Source of the DNA: Synergistaceae bacterium | Lineage (GTDB): Bacteria; Synergistota; Synergistia; Synergistales; Aminobacteriaceae | Assembly (NCBI GenBank): GCA_012523155.1 | Contig: JAAYJB010000461.1 | Coordinates: 1-5,086 of the forward strand | Direction: 5' to 3' | DNA length: 5,086 bases | Part shown: positions 1 through 5,086 of the stretch, in pieces | How the letters are laid out: each line of letters starts with the position of its first letter | Numbering within the stretch: position 1 is the stretch's first letter | The notes under the pieces: generated by a model | The model's input: the letters and a program-made list of their open reading frames with translations, nothing else | Told to the model about the DNA's origin: nothing | Databases searched by the model: none | Position numbers and translations under genes: made by a program

Positions 1-6
1 AACTTC

Positions 7-13
7 AAGGAGG
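7..13 (+). promoter_or_regulatory. Ribosome binding site deciding the start of the first membrane protein
   Basis: AAGGAGG is a full-strength Shine-Dalgarno sequence. Three in-frame start codons follow: GTG at 14, TTG at 17 and TTG at 23. The GTG abuts the site and the first TTG lies only 3 nt away, both too close for normal initiation. TTG 23 lies 9 nt away, the same spacing as for the next gene at 740, so it is the preferred start. Confidence 0.7.
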
Positions 14-22
14 GTGTTGCAA

Positions 23-715
23 TTGGAGAATGCAGTGAACAGCTTTGACATGTGGATTGCCTGCAGCATCATGGTAATCGCCGTGGTCGCCCAATCTGCC
101 GTTTTCTTCAGGGCGGGGCTCAAAAGGGCGAGGGAACTGAATATTCCCAGGGAGAAACTGATCCATGGATGCCGCTCGGCGGCAATTACGGCCATAGGGC
201 CAACCCTTTCGTCCTGCATCGTTCTTCTGGCCCTTGTCGCTGTTATCGGAGCACCGTCGGCCTGGATGCGCCTGAACGACATCGGGGCTGCCAGAACAGA
301 GATCGCCGTGGCCACCATGGTGGAATCGGTCATCCCGGCGGGGTCAAACCCAACGGTGAAGCTTGCATATACCCAGTGGGCAATGGGGCTGAACAACATG
401 GGATGGATGCTGGTAGCCCTCCTGCTTACCCCGTCCATGGGAACCATGCTCAACAAGATGAACAGCAACTTCAATCCGAAGGCGGTCAAGATGGTGATGC
501 ACGGGGCAGCCCTCGGACTTTTCGCCAACCTGCTTGCCGGCGGGACCCTCGGAAAAGCCATGCCTAGCTGGTTCGCCGCAGGAGCGGCCGTTTTCGGCAT
601 CGTGTTCATTCTTAAATTTTTCGGCAAAAATCAGAGACTTCTCGAGCTTTCTCTCGGCATTGCCATGGTCATCGGCATGACCGTCGGCGCGGCCTATTAT
701 TATATGACCCTCTAA
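23..715 (+). CDS. DUF5058 family integral membrane protein, putative transporter subunit
   Basis: This 230-residue protein is very hydrophobic, with about six likely membrane segments near residues 9-29, 55-76, 116-136, 155-174, 182-200 and 207-227. I recognise the overall pattern of the uncharacterised DUF5058 family: an N-terminal helix ending in a basic stretch (KRARELNIPREK), a second helix starting AITAIGP, then a conserved polar connection. The connection holds GAPSAWMRLNDIGAA (77-91) and PAGSNP (105-110). Length matches that family as I know it, so the gene looks intact. No signal peptide is needed and no ATPase or catalytic motif is present, which fits a carrier or channel subunit, but transport is inference. 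It is the first visible gene of a three-gene operon, 24 nt before a second membrane protein and just upstream of a deacylase. The start is TTG 23; GTG 14 would add three residues. Confidence 0.8.
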   Translation: MENAVNSFDMWIACSIMVIAVVAQSAVFFRAGLKRARELNIPREKLIHGCRSAAITAIGPTLSSCIVLLALVAVIGAPSAWMRLNDIGAARTEIAVATMVESVIPAGSNPTVKLAYTQWAMGLNNMGWMLVALLLTPSMGTMLNKMNSNFNPKAVKMVMHGAALGLFANLLAGGTLGKAMPSWFAAGAAVFGIVFILKFFGKNQRLLELSLGIAMVIGMTVGAAYYYMTL

Positions 716-739
716 TCCGGGGAGAAGGAGTCAAATACT

Positions 740-1402
740 ATGAACAGCGATTTCAACTCAAAAATTATCCGTCTCGGTACGATCACAGTCAGCGCGGCAA
801 TAGCGGCGAACTTCGTTCCGGCACTCTGGCTCTGGGTCCGTTACGGGGCAATACCGACCCTTGGTGAGATCATGACTATGTGGGGCATGGTCACCGCCGC
901 ATTCGGAATGAGCTGGCTTGTTCAGAATCTGTCTTACTATGGCGGTCTCGGATCAGTGGGGACATATGTTTCCTGGGTCGCCGGCACTGCTGCAGACATA
1001 CGGATGCCGGGAATTACCATGGCCCATAAGGTCACCGGAACCGAGGCAAATACTCCGGAAGGCGACGCCATAGGGGCAATGGCAGTGTCAACAACAGTGT
1101 TCGTAAGCGTAACGCTTATCTCCATCTTCAGCATTATCGGAGGAACGATCCTTCCCCTGCTCCCGGAGACGGTAAAGACGGCGTTCAAATACATCCAGCC
1201 GGCACTGTTCGCCTCAGTGTACGCAAGCATGTTCCCCAAGGACCTGTTTGCCGCCGTCCTCACACTTGCAGGCTCATACGCTGCACTCGTATACCTCCCG
1301 ACGATCGGTTTCCCGAAAGCATTCCTGATGCTCGCCACTGTGGCCCTGGGAATGGCTGCCGGGTACATCAGTTTCCGTCTGCAGAACAGAACTGCCGCAT
1401 AA
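740..1402 (+). CDS. Polytopic membrane protein, partner of the DUF5058 protein
   Basis: This 220-residue hydrophobic protein has likely membrane segments near residues 11-33, 42-62, 112-140, 167-189 and 192-213, with a weaker one around 153-164. A long, Gly- and polar-rich connection (about 63-110) carries YYGGLGSVGTYVSW, ADIRMPGITMAHKVTG and the acidic TPEGDAIGA, which look like the conserved functional part. I cannot give it a named family with certainty. Proteins of this look sit beside DUF5058 genes in anaerobes and are sometimes labelled as channels without evidence. The start is ATG 740, with AAGGAG at 725-730 and 9-nt spacing. The 24-nt gap to the upstream gene and 25-nt gap to the deacylase argue for one transcript and coordinated production. 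The most reasonable role is the second subunit of a heteromeric carrier that feeds the deacylase. This is inferred from context and topology. Confidence 0.75.
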   Translation: MNSDFNSKIIRLGTITVSAAIAANFVPALWLWVRYGAIPTLGEIMTMWGMVTAAFGMSWLVQNLSYYGGLGSVGTYVSWVAGTAADIRMPGITMAHKVTGTEANTPEGDAIGAMAVSTTVFVSVTLISIFSIIGGTILPLLPETVKTAFKYIQPALFASVYASMFPKDLFAAVLTLAGSYAALVYLPTIGFPKAFLMLATVALGMAAGYISFRLQNRTAA

Positions 1403-1427
1403 GACCGGCAGAACGAAGGAGGACAAA

Positions 1428-3053
1428 ATGTTCGACATAAAAATTATCAACGGCACAGTTTTCGACGGCCTCGGAGGAAAGGGCGTCCGGGCGGACGTAG
1501 GGATTTCCGGCGAAATGATCACCGCCATTGGCGACCTATCAGCCGCTGAAGCTGGAACCGTAATCAACGCGGAGGGCAAGGCAGTCGCCCCCGGTTTTAT
1601 CGACATGCACACCCATTCCGACGTGTCCGTGATCTATGACCGGAAGGTCAGCAGCAAAATTCACGACGGAGTGACCACTGAAATCGTAGGCAACTGCGGA
1701 ATCGGTGTTGCTCCTGTGAACGAAGACAAAAAGGATCTCCTCATCGCTTATCTCGGTACCAGGCTTGTGGGAAGCATTCCTGTGAAGCTCGAACTCCCGT
1801 GGAACACCATGGATGAATACCTCGGACATATTGAAAAGAATCCGCCCGCAGCAAATATCGTTCCCCTGCTTGCCCATGGCCCGATCCGCATCAACGAGAT
1901 GGGCTTCTCAAAGGAGCACCCCACTGCAGAACAGATAGAGAATATGCAGCGGGAGATCGCCAAAGGTATGGAAGCAGGATGCGTCGGATTATCCAGCGGG
2001 CTCGTCTACATGCCCGGGGAATACAGCACTGCGGAGGAGCTCGCCGAACTGTGCAGGGCAGTGGCGCCTTACAGGGGCTTTTATGTGACCCACATCCGCA
2101 CCGAGAGCAGCGGCGTCTTTGAAGCCATCGACGAGGCCATCGAAATAGCCTCCGGGGGTGGAGTTCCGCTTCACGTTTCACACCTCAAGCTCGCCGGAGT
2201 GGATGTTTCCGGCAACGCCGACAAACTGCTCGCCGTTGTGGACAACGCTCGTGCCGGCGGGCTGGATATGACATTCGACGTCTATCCCTATGACACCGGA
2301 TGCACGTCGCTGGGGGCCTGCATTTCTCCCTGGGCCTTCGAAGGCGGCGTAGAAAAGATGGTCGAGCGCCTCAAAGACCAGAAAGTTCGTGACCGCATAA
2401 AGAACGACATTCTCAACGGCATCGAGGGATGGCAGAATTTTGCCCATGCTTCGGGCGGGTGGCAGAATATCACCATCGCCACGGTCTTCAAAAAAGAGGG
2501 GGAGAAATTCCTCGGCAAAACCATAGAAGAAGCGGCGGCAATGGAAAACAAGGACCCCTTCACGTTCATATTCGACTTTCTTGTCGAACAGCAGAGCCGC
2601 GTACAGATCCTCGTGAAGATGATGAAGGAAGAGGACATAGAAAAAATCATCAGCCACCCCATGTCCATGATCGGCTCGGACGGAATGAGCCTTTCCACGG
2701 AAGGGATCATGAGTTCCGGAAAGCCCCACCCCCGTGCTTTCGGAACCCGTGCCCGGGTCCTTGCCCGCTACGTCCGGGAGAAAAAGCTGCTCTCCGTGGA
2801 GGAGGCCGTCAAAAAGATGACGTCCATGCCGGCTTCCCGCCTGCGCCTCGACCGCCGGGGGATCCTCAGGGAGGGATATTTTGCCGATGTCGTCATCTTT
2901 GATCCCGCCACAGTTGAAGATACAGCGACCTACCAGGATCCGAAGCAGTATTCAAAAGGATTCGAAACGGTCATCGTCAACGGAAAAACGGCTCTTCAGA
3001 ACGGTATGGAGACAGGCGTTTTCAGCGGCAGGGTCCTGAGAGCCAAACGGTAG
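1428..3053 (+). CDS. N-acyl-D-amino-acid deacylase (D-aminoacylase), amidohydrolase superfamily
   Basis: This 541-residue, apparently complete cytoplasmic enzyme of the D-aminoacylase group hydrolyses the amide bond of N-acyl-D-amino acids, giving a carboxylate and a free D-amino acid. The N-terminal beta-sandwich part (about 1-55) leads into the barrel at GFIDMHTHSD, with metal-site His61 and His63. The family cysteine is Cys90 in VGNCGIG. The next metal ligands are His222 in VTHIRTE and His252 in HVSHLK, and the catalytic Asp is Asp418 in IGSDG. Other family landmarks are GLSSGLVYMPG (187-197), DVYPYDTG (284-291), PHPRAFGT (433-440) and the C-terminal GYFADVVIFDP (483-493) with VIVNGK. The start is ATG 1428, with AAGGAGG 5 nt upstream; the gene ends in TAG before a terminator hairpin. 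Spacing between the second barrel His and the Asp is longer than in the classic Alcaligenes enzyme. Exact acyl group and side chain preference cannot be read; a D-glutamate- or D-aspartate-specific deacylase or a related peptidase remains possible. Confidence 0.9.
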   Translation: MFDIKIINGTVFDGLGGKGVRADVGISGEMITAIGDLSAAEAGTVINAEGKAVAPGFIDMHTHSDVSVIYDRKVSSKIHDGVTTEIVGNCGIGVAPVNEDKKDLLIAYLGTRLVGSIPVKLELPWNTMDEYLGHIEKNPPAANIVPLLAHGPIRINEMGFSKEHPTAEQIENMQREIAKGMEAGCVGLSSGLVYMPGEYSTAEELAELCRAVAPYRGFYVTHIRTESSGVFEAIDEAIEIASGGGVPLHVSHLKLAGVDVSGNADKLLAVVDNARAGGLDMTFDVYPYDTGCTSLGACISPWAFEGGVEKMVERLKDQKVRDRIKNDILNGIEGWQNFAHASGGWQNITIATVFKKEGEKFLGKTIEEAAAMENKDPFTFIFDFLVEQQSRVQILVKMMKEEDIEKIISHPMSMIGSDGMSLSTEGIMSSGKPHPRAFGTRARVLARYVREKKLLSVEEAVKKMTSMPASRLRLDRRGILREGYFADVVIFDPATVEDTATYQDPKQYSKGFETVIVNGKTALQNGMETGVFSGRVLRAKR

Positions 3054-3081
3054 CCTGAAAAAAAGAATTACGTGTAAAAAT

Positions 3082-3132
3082 ACAGGAGTCTTCACCCTGA
3101 ATGCACTTCTGCAACAGGATGGAGACTCCTGT
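3082..3132 (+). terminator. Intrinsic terminator hairpin after the deacylase gene
   Basis: ACAGGAGTCT (3082-3091) pairs perfectly with AGACTCCTGT (3123-3132). Inside it TCACCCTG (3092-3099) pairs with CAGGATGG (3115-3122) with one mismatch and one G-T wobble. TGCA (3102-3105) then pairs with TGCA (3110-3113) around a CTTC loop. The stem is followed by TTTCTTC, a short interrupted T run. On the other strand the hairpin is followed by TATTTTTA, so it could also stop transcription from the right. It begins 29 nt after the deacylase stop codon. Confidence 0.75.
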
Positions 3133-3139
3133 TTCTTCA

Positions 3140-3164
3140 TTCCGTTCCTGCCGTTCCGTTCCTG
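3140..3164. repeat. Pair of 11-bp direct repeats upstream of the regulator gene
   Basis: TTCCGTTCCTG occurs at 3140-3150 and again at 3154-3164, a 14-bp period, with the shared core CCGTTCC at 3142, 3151 and 3156. The repeats lie between the terminator hairpin and the promoter candidate of the regulator gene. An operator or activator site is possible, but slippage-derived simple sequence would look the same. Confidence 0.45.
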
Positions 3165-3166
3165 AG

Positions 3167-3196
3167 CTGGTCTTTTCTAAAGCGTTTCTGTAAAAT
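3167..3196 (+). promoter_or_regulatory. Weak promoter candidate for the regulator-aminotransferase operon
   Basis: TAAAAT at 3191-3196 is a fair -10 box. The best-placed -35 hexamer, CTGGTC at 3167-3172 (18-bp spacer), is poor against TTGACA. If used, transcription would start near 3203 and give a leader of about 88 nt. A poor -35 next to direct repeats would fit a promoter that needs an activator. This is a by-eye call. Confidence 0.25.
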
Positions 3197-3277
3197 GATC
3201 CGGACAGACCAGGCAAAATCGGGAGAACTGCACCATCACACTCTACACCTATTCTTTTTCTTCCGGCCGGTCTTTTC

Positions 3278-3284
3278 AGGGAGG
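3278..3284 (+). promoter_or_regulatory. Ribosome binding site deciding the regulator start at GTG 3291
   Basis: AGGGAGG lies 6 nt before GTG 3291, and the protein starting there opens with MKIGFVVPR, a typical first beta-strand of an alpha/beta sensor domain. The longer frame from ATG 3195 has no comparable site and would add 32 residues rich in His and Phe that do not look like a domain. Confidence 0.8.
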
Positions 3285-3290
3285 TCCGCA

Positions 3291-4667
3291 GTGAAAATCG
3301 GTTTTGTCGTTCCAAGACAAGTCTATTATGAAAAGGCAAAAGCGGTCATGGAGGAAGATTATCCCCAGCACAAGGCAGAGTATCTCCTCTATGACAACTA
3401 CACTGACTCCCCTGATCTCCTCAGGGACCGCCAGAAAACCTTCGACGCGGTTATTTTCGGCGGCGTTGCCCCGATGCAGTACACGGGGGAACGTCTGCCC
3501 CAGGAAACTATCTGGAGCGCCATCCCGAAATCCAGCAGCGCACTGCTCCGCGCCCTGATGGAGGCCGAACAGAGAGGCTGGAACCTTGCACGGATAAGCT
3601 TCGACTCGTACAGCCGGGACTTTCTCCGGGAAGTCTACGAAGAGATAGGCTGCAAAACGGATGCCGATTTCGAACATTTCTCCACGGGCATCCTTTCTCA
3701 CGAGGCGAGCCGCAATGAAAGCGGCCTTGAATTTCATACCAGGATCTTCACAGAAGGAAAAATTGACGGATGCATAACCGTCCTGTACTGGGTTCATAAA
3801 AAGCTGTCGGAGATGAGGATACCGTGCATTCTCGCCTACCCCCCGAAGAACAGTATCCGCCAGCAGGTGGAATTTGTCATGCAGCTGCACGCGGCCAGGA
3901 ATTCCCTTCCGGAAAATATAGCCGTCTGCCTGATAAGCATCGATTTTCCCGCCGAATACTCCGTGGCCCTTCAGAGCGATTACCAGTTCATGGTGGAGCG
4001 GACGAACATCCTGAAGCAGGTCTACCGGTTCTCCGAACAGCTCAAGGGTACGGTAGTGGAGCTCTCCCCCAGGGAGTTCATGATCCTCTCCACAAGAGAG
4101 GTCATCGAAATCGCCACTGAAAAGTACCAGACCTGGGAGATCATCGACTGGATGCACAACAACAGCCTCCAGGCCATGTCAATCGGTGTCGGGTGCGGAA
4201 GCACCGTGGCAGATGCAAGGAAAAATGCCGGCAAGGCAATGATGAAATCACTGAAATTCAAAAAGAACTCAGCTCATGTCCTCGCGGATTCCGAAAAAAT
4301 CACAGGCCCCTTTTTCGGAAAAAAAGAGAGCGCGGCTGTCAGAAATTTCCCCGTGGATCCCAATGTGGACGAAAAGCTGCTGAAGATTGCCGACAGGTCG
4401 CATTTAAGCGTCAACACCGTCCAGAAAATCTATTACTTCGTCAAGTGCCTCCAGCATGGACAATTCCTGCCCAAAGAGCTGTCAGAATTCCTGAACCTGA
4501 GCCGGAGAAGCACTGACCGGATCCTGGAAAAGCTTGAAGAAAGCGGGTATGCTTTTGTTGCCGGGCGGCGCATGAATAAATCGAGCGGCCGCCCCGCGAG
4601 GATCATGCAGATCCTTTTTGATGGTCCATACCCCACTGAAGATACGGAGAAAAACGAGGAGTGTTGA
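3291..4667 (+). CDS. Multidomain transcriptional regulator with C-terminal winged helix-turn-helix
   Basis: This 458-residue protein has no signal peptide or membrane segment, so it is cytoplasmic. Residues 1-185 look like an alpha/beta ligand-sensing region: a first strand MKIGFVVPR, then FDAVIFGG (51-58), and IPCILAYPP (177-185). The arrangement recalls the sensor half of PrpR-like regulators. Residues about 208-322 begin with ENIAVCLISID and end with SIGVGCGSTVADARKNAGKA (297-316), a pattern I associate with nucleotidyl-cyclase/GGDEF-like or GTP-cyclohydrolase-III-like domains. The expected GGDEF-type active-site loop is replaced by ILSTREVIE (265-273), so a non-catalytic sensor or dimerisation domain is likely. 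A charged linker leads to a C-terminal winged helix-turn-helix (about 357-442), with LPKELSEFLNLSRRSTDRIL as the helix-turn-helix and SSGRPARIMQILF as the wing. It heads an operon with an aminotransferase starting 2 nt after its stop. It is likely a ligand-responsive regulator of amino-acid metabolism; the ligand is unknown, and domain names come from pattern recognition only. Confidence 0.75.
   Translation: MKIGFVVPRQVYYEKAKAVMEEDYPQHKAEYLLYDNYTDSPDLLRDRQKTFDAVIFGGVAPMQYTGERLPQETIWSAIPKSSSALLRALMEAEQRGWNLARISFDSYSRDFLREVYEEIGCKTDADFEHFSTGILSHEASRNESGLEFHTRIFTEGKIDGCITVLYWVHKKLSEMRIPCILAYPPKNSIRQQVEFVMQLHAARNSLPENIAVCLISIDFPAEYSVALQSDYQFMVERTNILKQVYRFSEQLKGTVVELSPREFMILSTREVIEIATEKYQTWEIIDWMHNNSLQAMSIGVGCGSTVADARKNAGKAMMKSLKFKKNSAHVLADSEKITGPFFGKKESAAVRNFPVDPNVDEKLLKIADRSHLSVNTVQKIYYFVKCLQHGQFLPKELSEFLNLSRRSTDRILEKLEESGYAFVAGRRMNKSSGRPARIMQILFDGPYPTEDTEKNEEC
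4289..4320. repeat. Perfect 10-bp inverted repeat inside the regulator gene
   Basis: TTCCGAAAAA (4289-4298) is the exact reverse complement of TTTTTCGGAA (4311-4320), with a 12-nt loop. The right arm's AA continues into a run of seven A. It falls in the linker between the central domain and the winged helix. A role in DNA or RNA structure is possible, but the stem is A/T-rich and may be incidental. Confidence 0.4.
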
Positions 4668-4669
4668 AA

Positions 4670-5086
4670 ATGTGGAAAGGGAAACTGCACCACCAGTATC
4701 TGGCCACGGGACAGCAGGGGTACGCGTCTGCCGCGCCGGTCGTCTACCCTGAAGGAATAGAGGTGATCGACTGCGCCCTGGGGACAAACCCACTGGGAAC
4801 ACCTCCCGCAGTGCGCCGCTTCCTTGACGGCCTGAAGGACGTTCCCGTCTGCGGCTATCCCCGGCCGGAACCTGAAAATCTCAAAGGGGCCATAGCGTCA
4901 AAATACAGGTCGTGGCGCATCCTGCCGGAACAGATCCTCGTCAGCGGAGGATCCATGGGCGTGCTTGTCACCCTCTCCCGCCTCATGCTCGCTCCGGGGA
5001 CGTCCTTCACGGGTGTCTCCCCCCAGTTCACCGATGCGGTCCTCCAGGCCCTCTACACAGGGGCGTCCTACCAGCCTCTGCGCCTC
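4670..5086 (+). CDS. PLP-dependent aminotransferase, HisC-like, 3' truncated by the window
   Basis: The first 139 codons run in frame to the window edge. The start is ATG 4670, with AGGAG at 4657-4661 and 8-nt spacing. The protein is a class I/II (fold type I) aminotransferase of the histidinol-phosphate aminotransferase/CobD-like group. It shows the substrate-side motif LGTNPLGTPPAV (37-48; compare NENPLG in HisC), the YPRPE turn (63-67) and the PLP phosphate-binding SGGSMGVL (92-99). The family is usually about 350-370 residues, so the PLP-ring Asp, the Tyr and the Schiff-base Lys should lie to the right of the window. No signal peptide is seen. The ribosome binding site lies inside the end of the regulator gene and the gap is 2 nt, so the two are almost surely co-transcribed. 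It probably transaminates an amino acid, perhaps one released by the upstream deacylase; a housekeeping HisC or a cobalamin-pathway enzyme is less likely here, as no his or cob genes are in view. Confidence 0.85.
   Translation, partial: MWKGKLHHQYLATGQQGYASAAPVVYPEGIEVIDCALGTNPLGTPPAVRRFLDGLKDVPVCGYPRPEPENLKGAIASKYRSWRILPEQILVSGGSMGVLVTLSRLMLAPGTSFTGVSPQFTDAVLQALYTGASYQPLRL

Larger units (their letters stand above)
3054..3290. other. Non-coding spacer between the two operons
   Basis: This spacer is 237 nt long and visibly more A/T- and pyrimidine-rich than the flanking genes. In order it holds a long terminator-like hairpin (3082-3132), an 11-bp direct repeat pair (3140-3164), a weak promoter candidate ending in TAAAAT (3191-3196), a CCGGCCGG palindrome (3263-3270), a T-rich tract and a strong ribosome binding site (3278-3284). 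The open frame can be read back to ATG 3195, but that stretch has no ribosome binding site and its translation looks unlike protein. I therefore treat it as leader. Confidence 0.7.

Noticed and set aside
52..567. Alternative plus-strand frame of 171 codons within the first gene
   Set aside because: Its translation is rich in Arg, Gly and His without a pattern, while the overlapping frame gives a coherent DUF5058-type membrane protein.
2178..2729. Minus-strand open frame of 183 codons inside the deacylase gene
   Set aside because: The plus-strand frame carries the deacylase metal ligands and conserved motifs across this region, so the opposite frame is a shadow.
3263..3270. CCGGCCGG palindrome in the regulator leader
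   Set aside because: A single 8-bp self-complementary word is too short to call an operator without a second copy or conservation data.
3195..3290. N-terminal extension of the regulator from ATG 3195 (32 extra residues)
   Set aside because: There is no ribosome binding site before ATG 3195, the candidate -10 box overlaps it, and the extension is not domain-like. GTG 3291 has AGGGAGG at 6-nt spacing and a clean first beta-strand.
3410..3426. Small hairpin CCCTGA/TCAGGG with a 5-nt loop early in the regulator gene
   Set aside because: Six pairs inside a coding region with no T run after it; this is expected by chance and not a convincing terminator or attenuator.
3276..4157. Minus-strand open frame of 293 codons opposite the regulator gene
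   Set aside because: It lies almost wholly antisense to a well-supported gene. Its translation has no recognisable domain, and long antisense frames are expected in GC-rich coding DNA.
1..5086. CRISPR array, tRNA or rRNA gene, insertion sequence or attachment site
   Set aside because: I saw no regularly spaced repeats, tRNA-like cloverleaf, rRNA core sequence, transposase or terminal inverted repeats on either strand; nearly all bases are accounted for by five genes and one spacer.

Overview
The window is a compact, all-plus-strand stretch of a bacterial chromosome with moderately high GC. It has strong AAGGAGG-type Shine-Dalgarno sites and some TTG/GTG starts. Gene content is five protein genes: two small polytopic membrane proteins, an N-acyl-D-amino-acid deacylase, a multidomain transcriptional regulator, and the first part of a HisC-like aminotransferase. 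A DUF5058 membrane protein next to a peptide/amino-acid-processing amidohydrolase suggests an anaerobic amino-acid fermenter, such as a Synergistota member or an amino-acid-degrading Bacillota. That assignment is inference from gene content only; there is no rRNA or other marker.

Region 1 (1-3053) is a tight three-gene operon whose promoter lies left of the window. It holds a DUF5058-type membrane protein (23-715), a second membrane protein of similar size and layout (740-1402), and a complete D-aminoacylase-type metal-dependent deacylase (1428-3053). The gaps are 24 and 25 nt and each holds little more than a ribosome binding site. All expected metal and catalytic residues of the deacylase are visible. 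The simplest reading is a two-subunit carrier that takes up an N-acylated or peptide-like substrate for the cytoplasmic deacylase.

Region 2 (3054-3290) is a non-coding spacer of 237 nt. It contains a long near-perfect hairpin (3082-3132) that looks like the operon's intrinsic terminator, then a pair of 11-bp direct repeats (3140-3150 and 3154-3164), a weak promoter candidate, and a strong ribosome binding site. That site fixes the next start at GTG 3291.

Region 3 (3291-5086) starts a second operon: a 458-residue regulator followed after 2 nt by a HisC-like PLP aminotransferase that runs off the right edge. The regulator appears to have an N-terminal ligand-sensing half, a central domain resembling a degenerate nucleotidyl-cyclase/GGDEF-like fold, and a C-terminal winged helix-turn-helix. 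It may control the aminotransferase, the upstream operon, or both. Together the genes suggest a regulated uptake, deacylation and transamination cassette for an unusual amino-acid derivative. The substrate cannot be read from the sequence.
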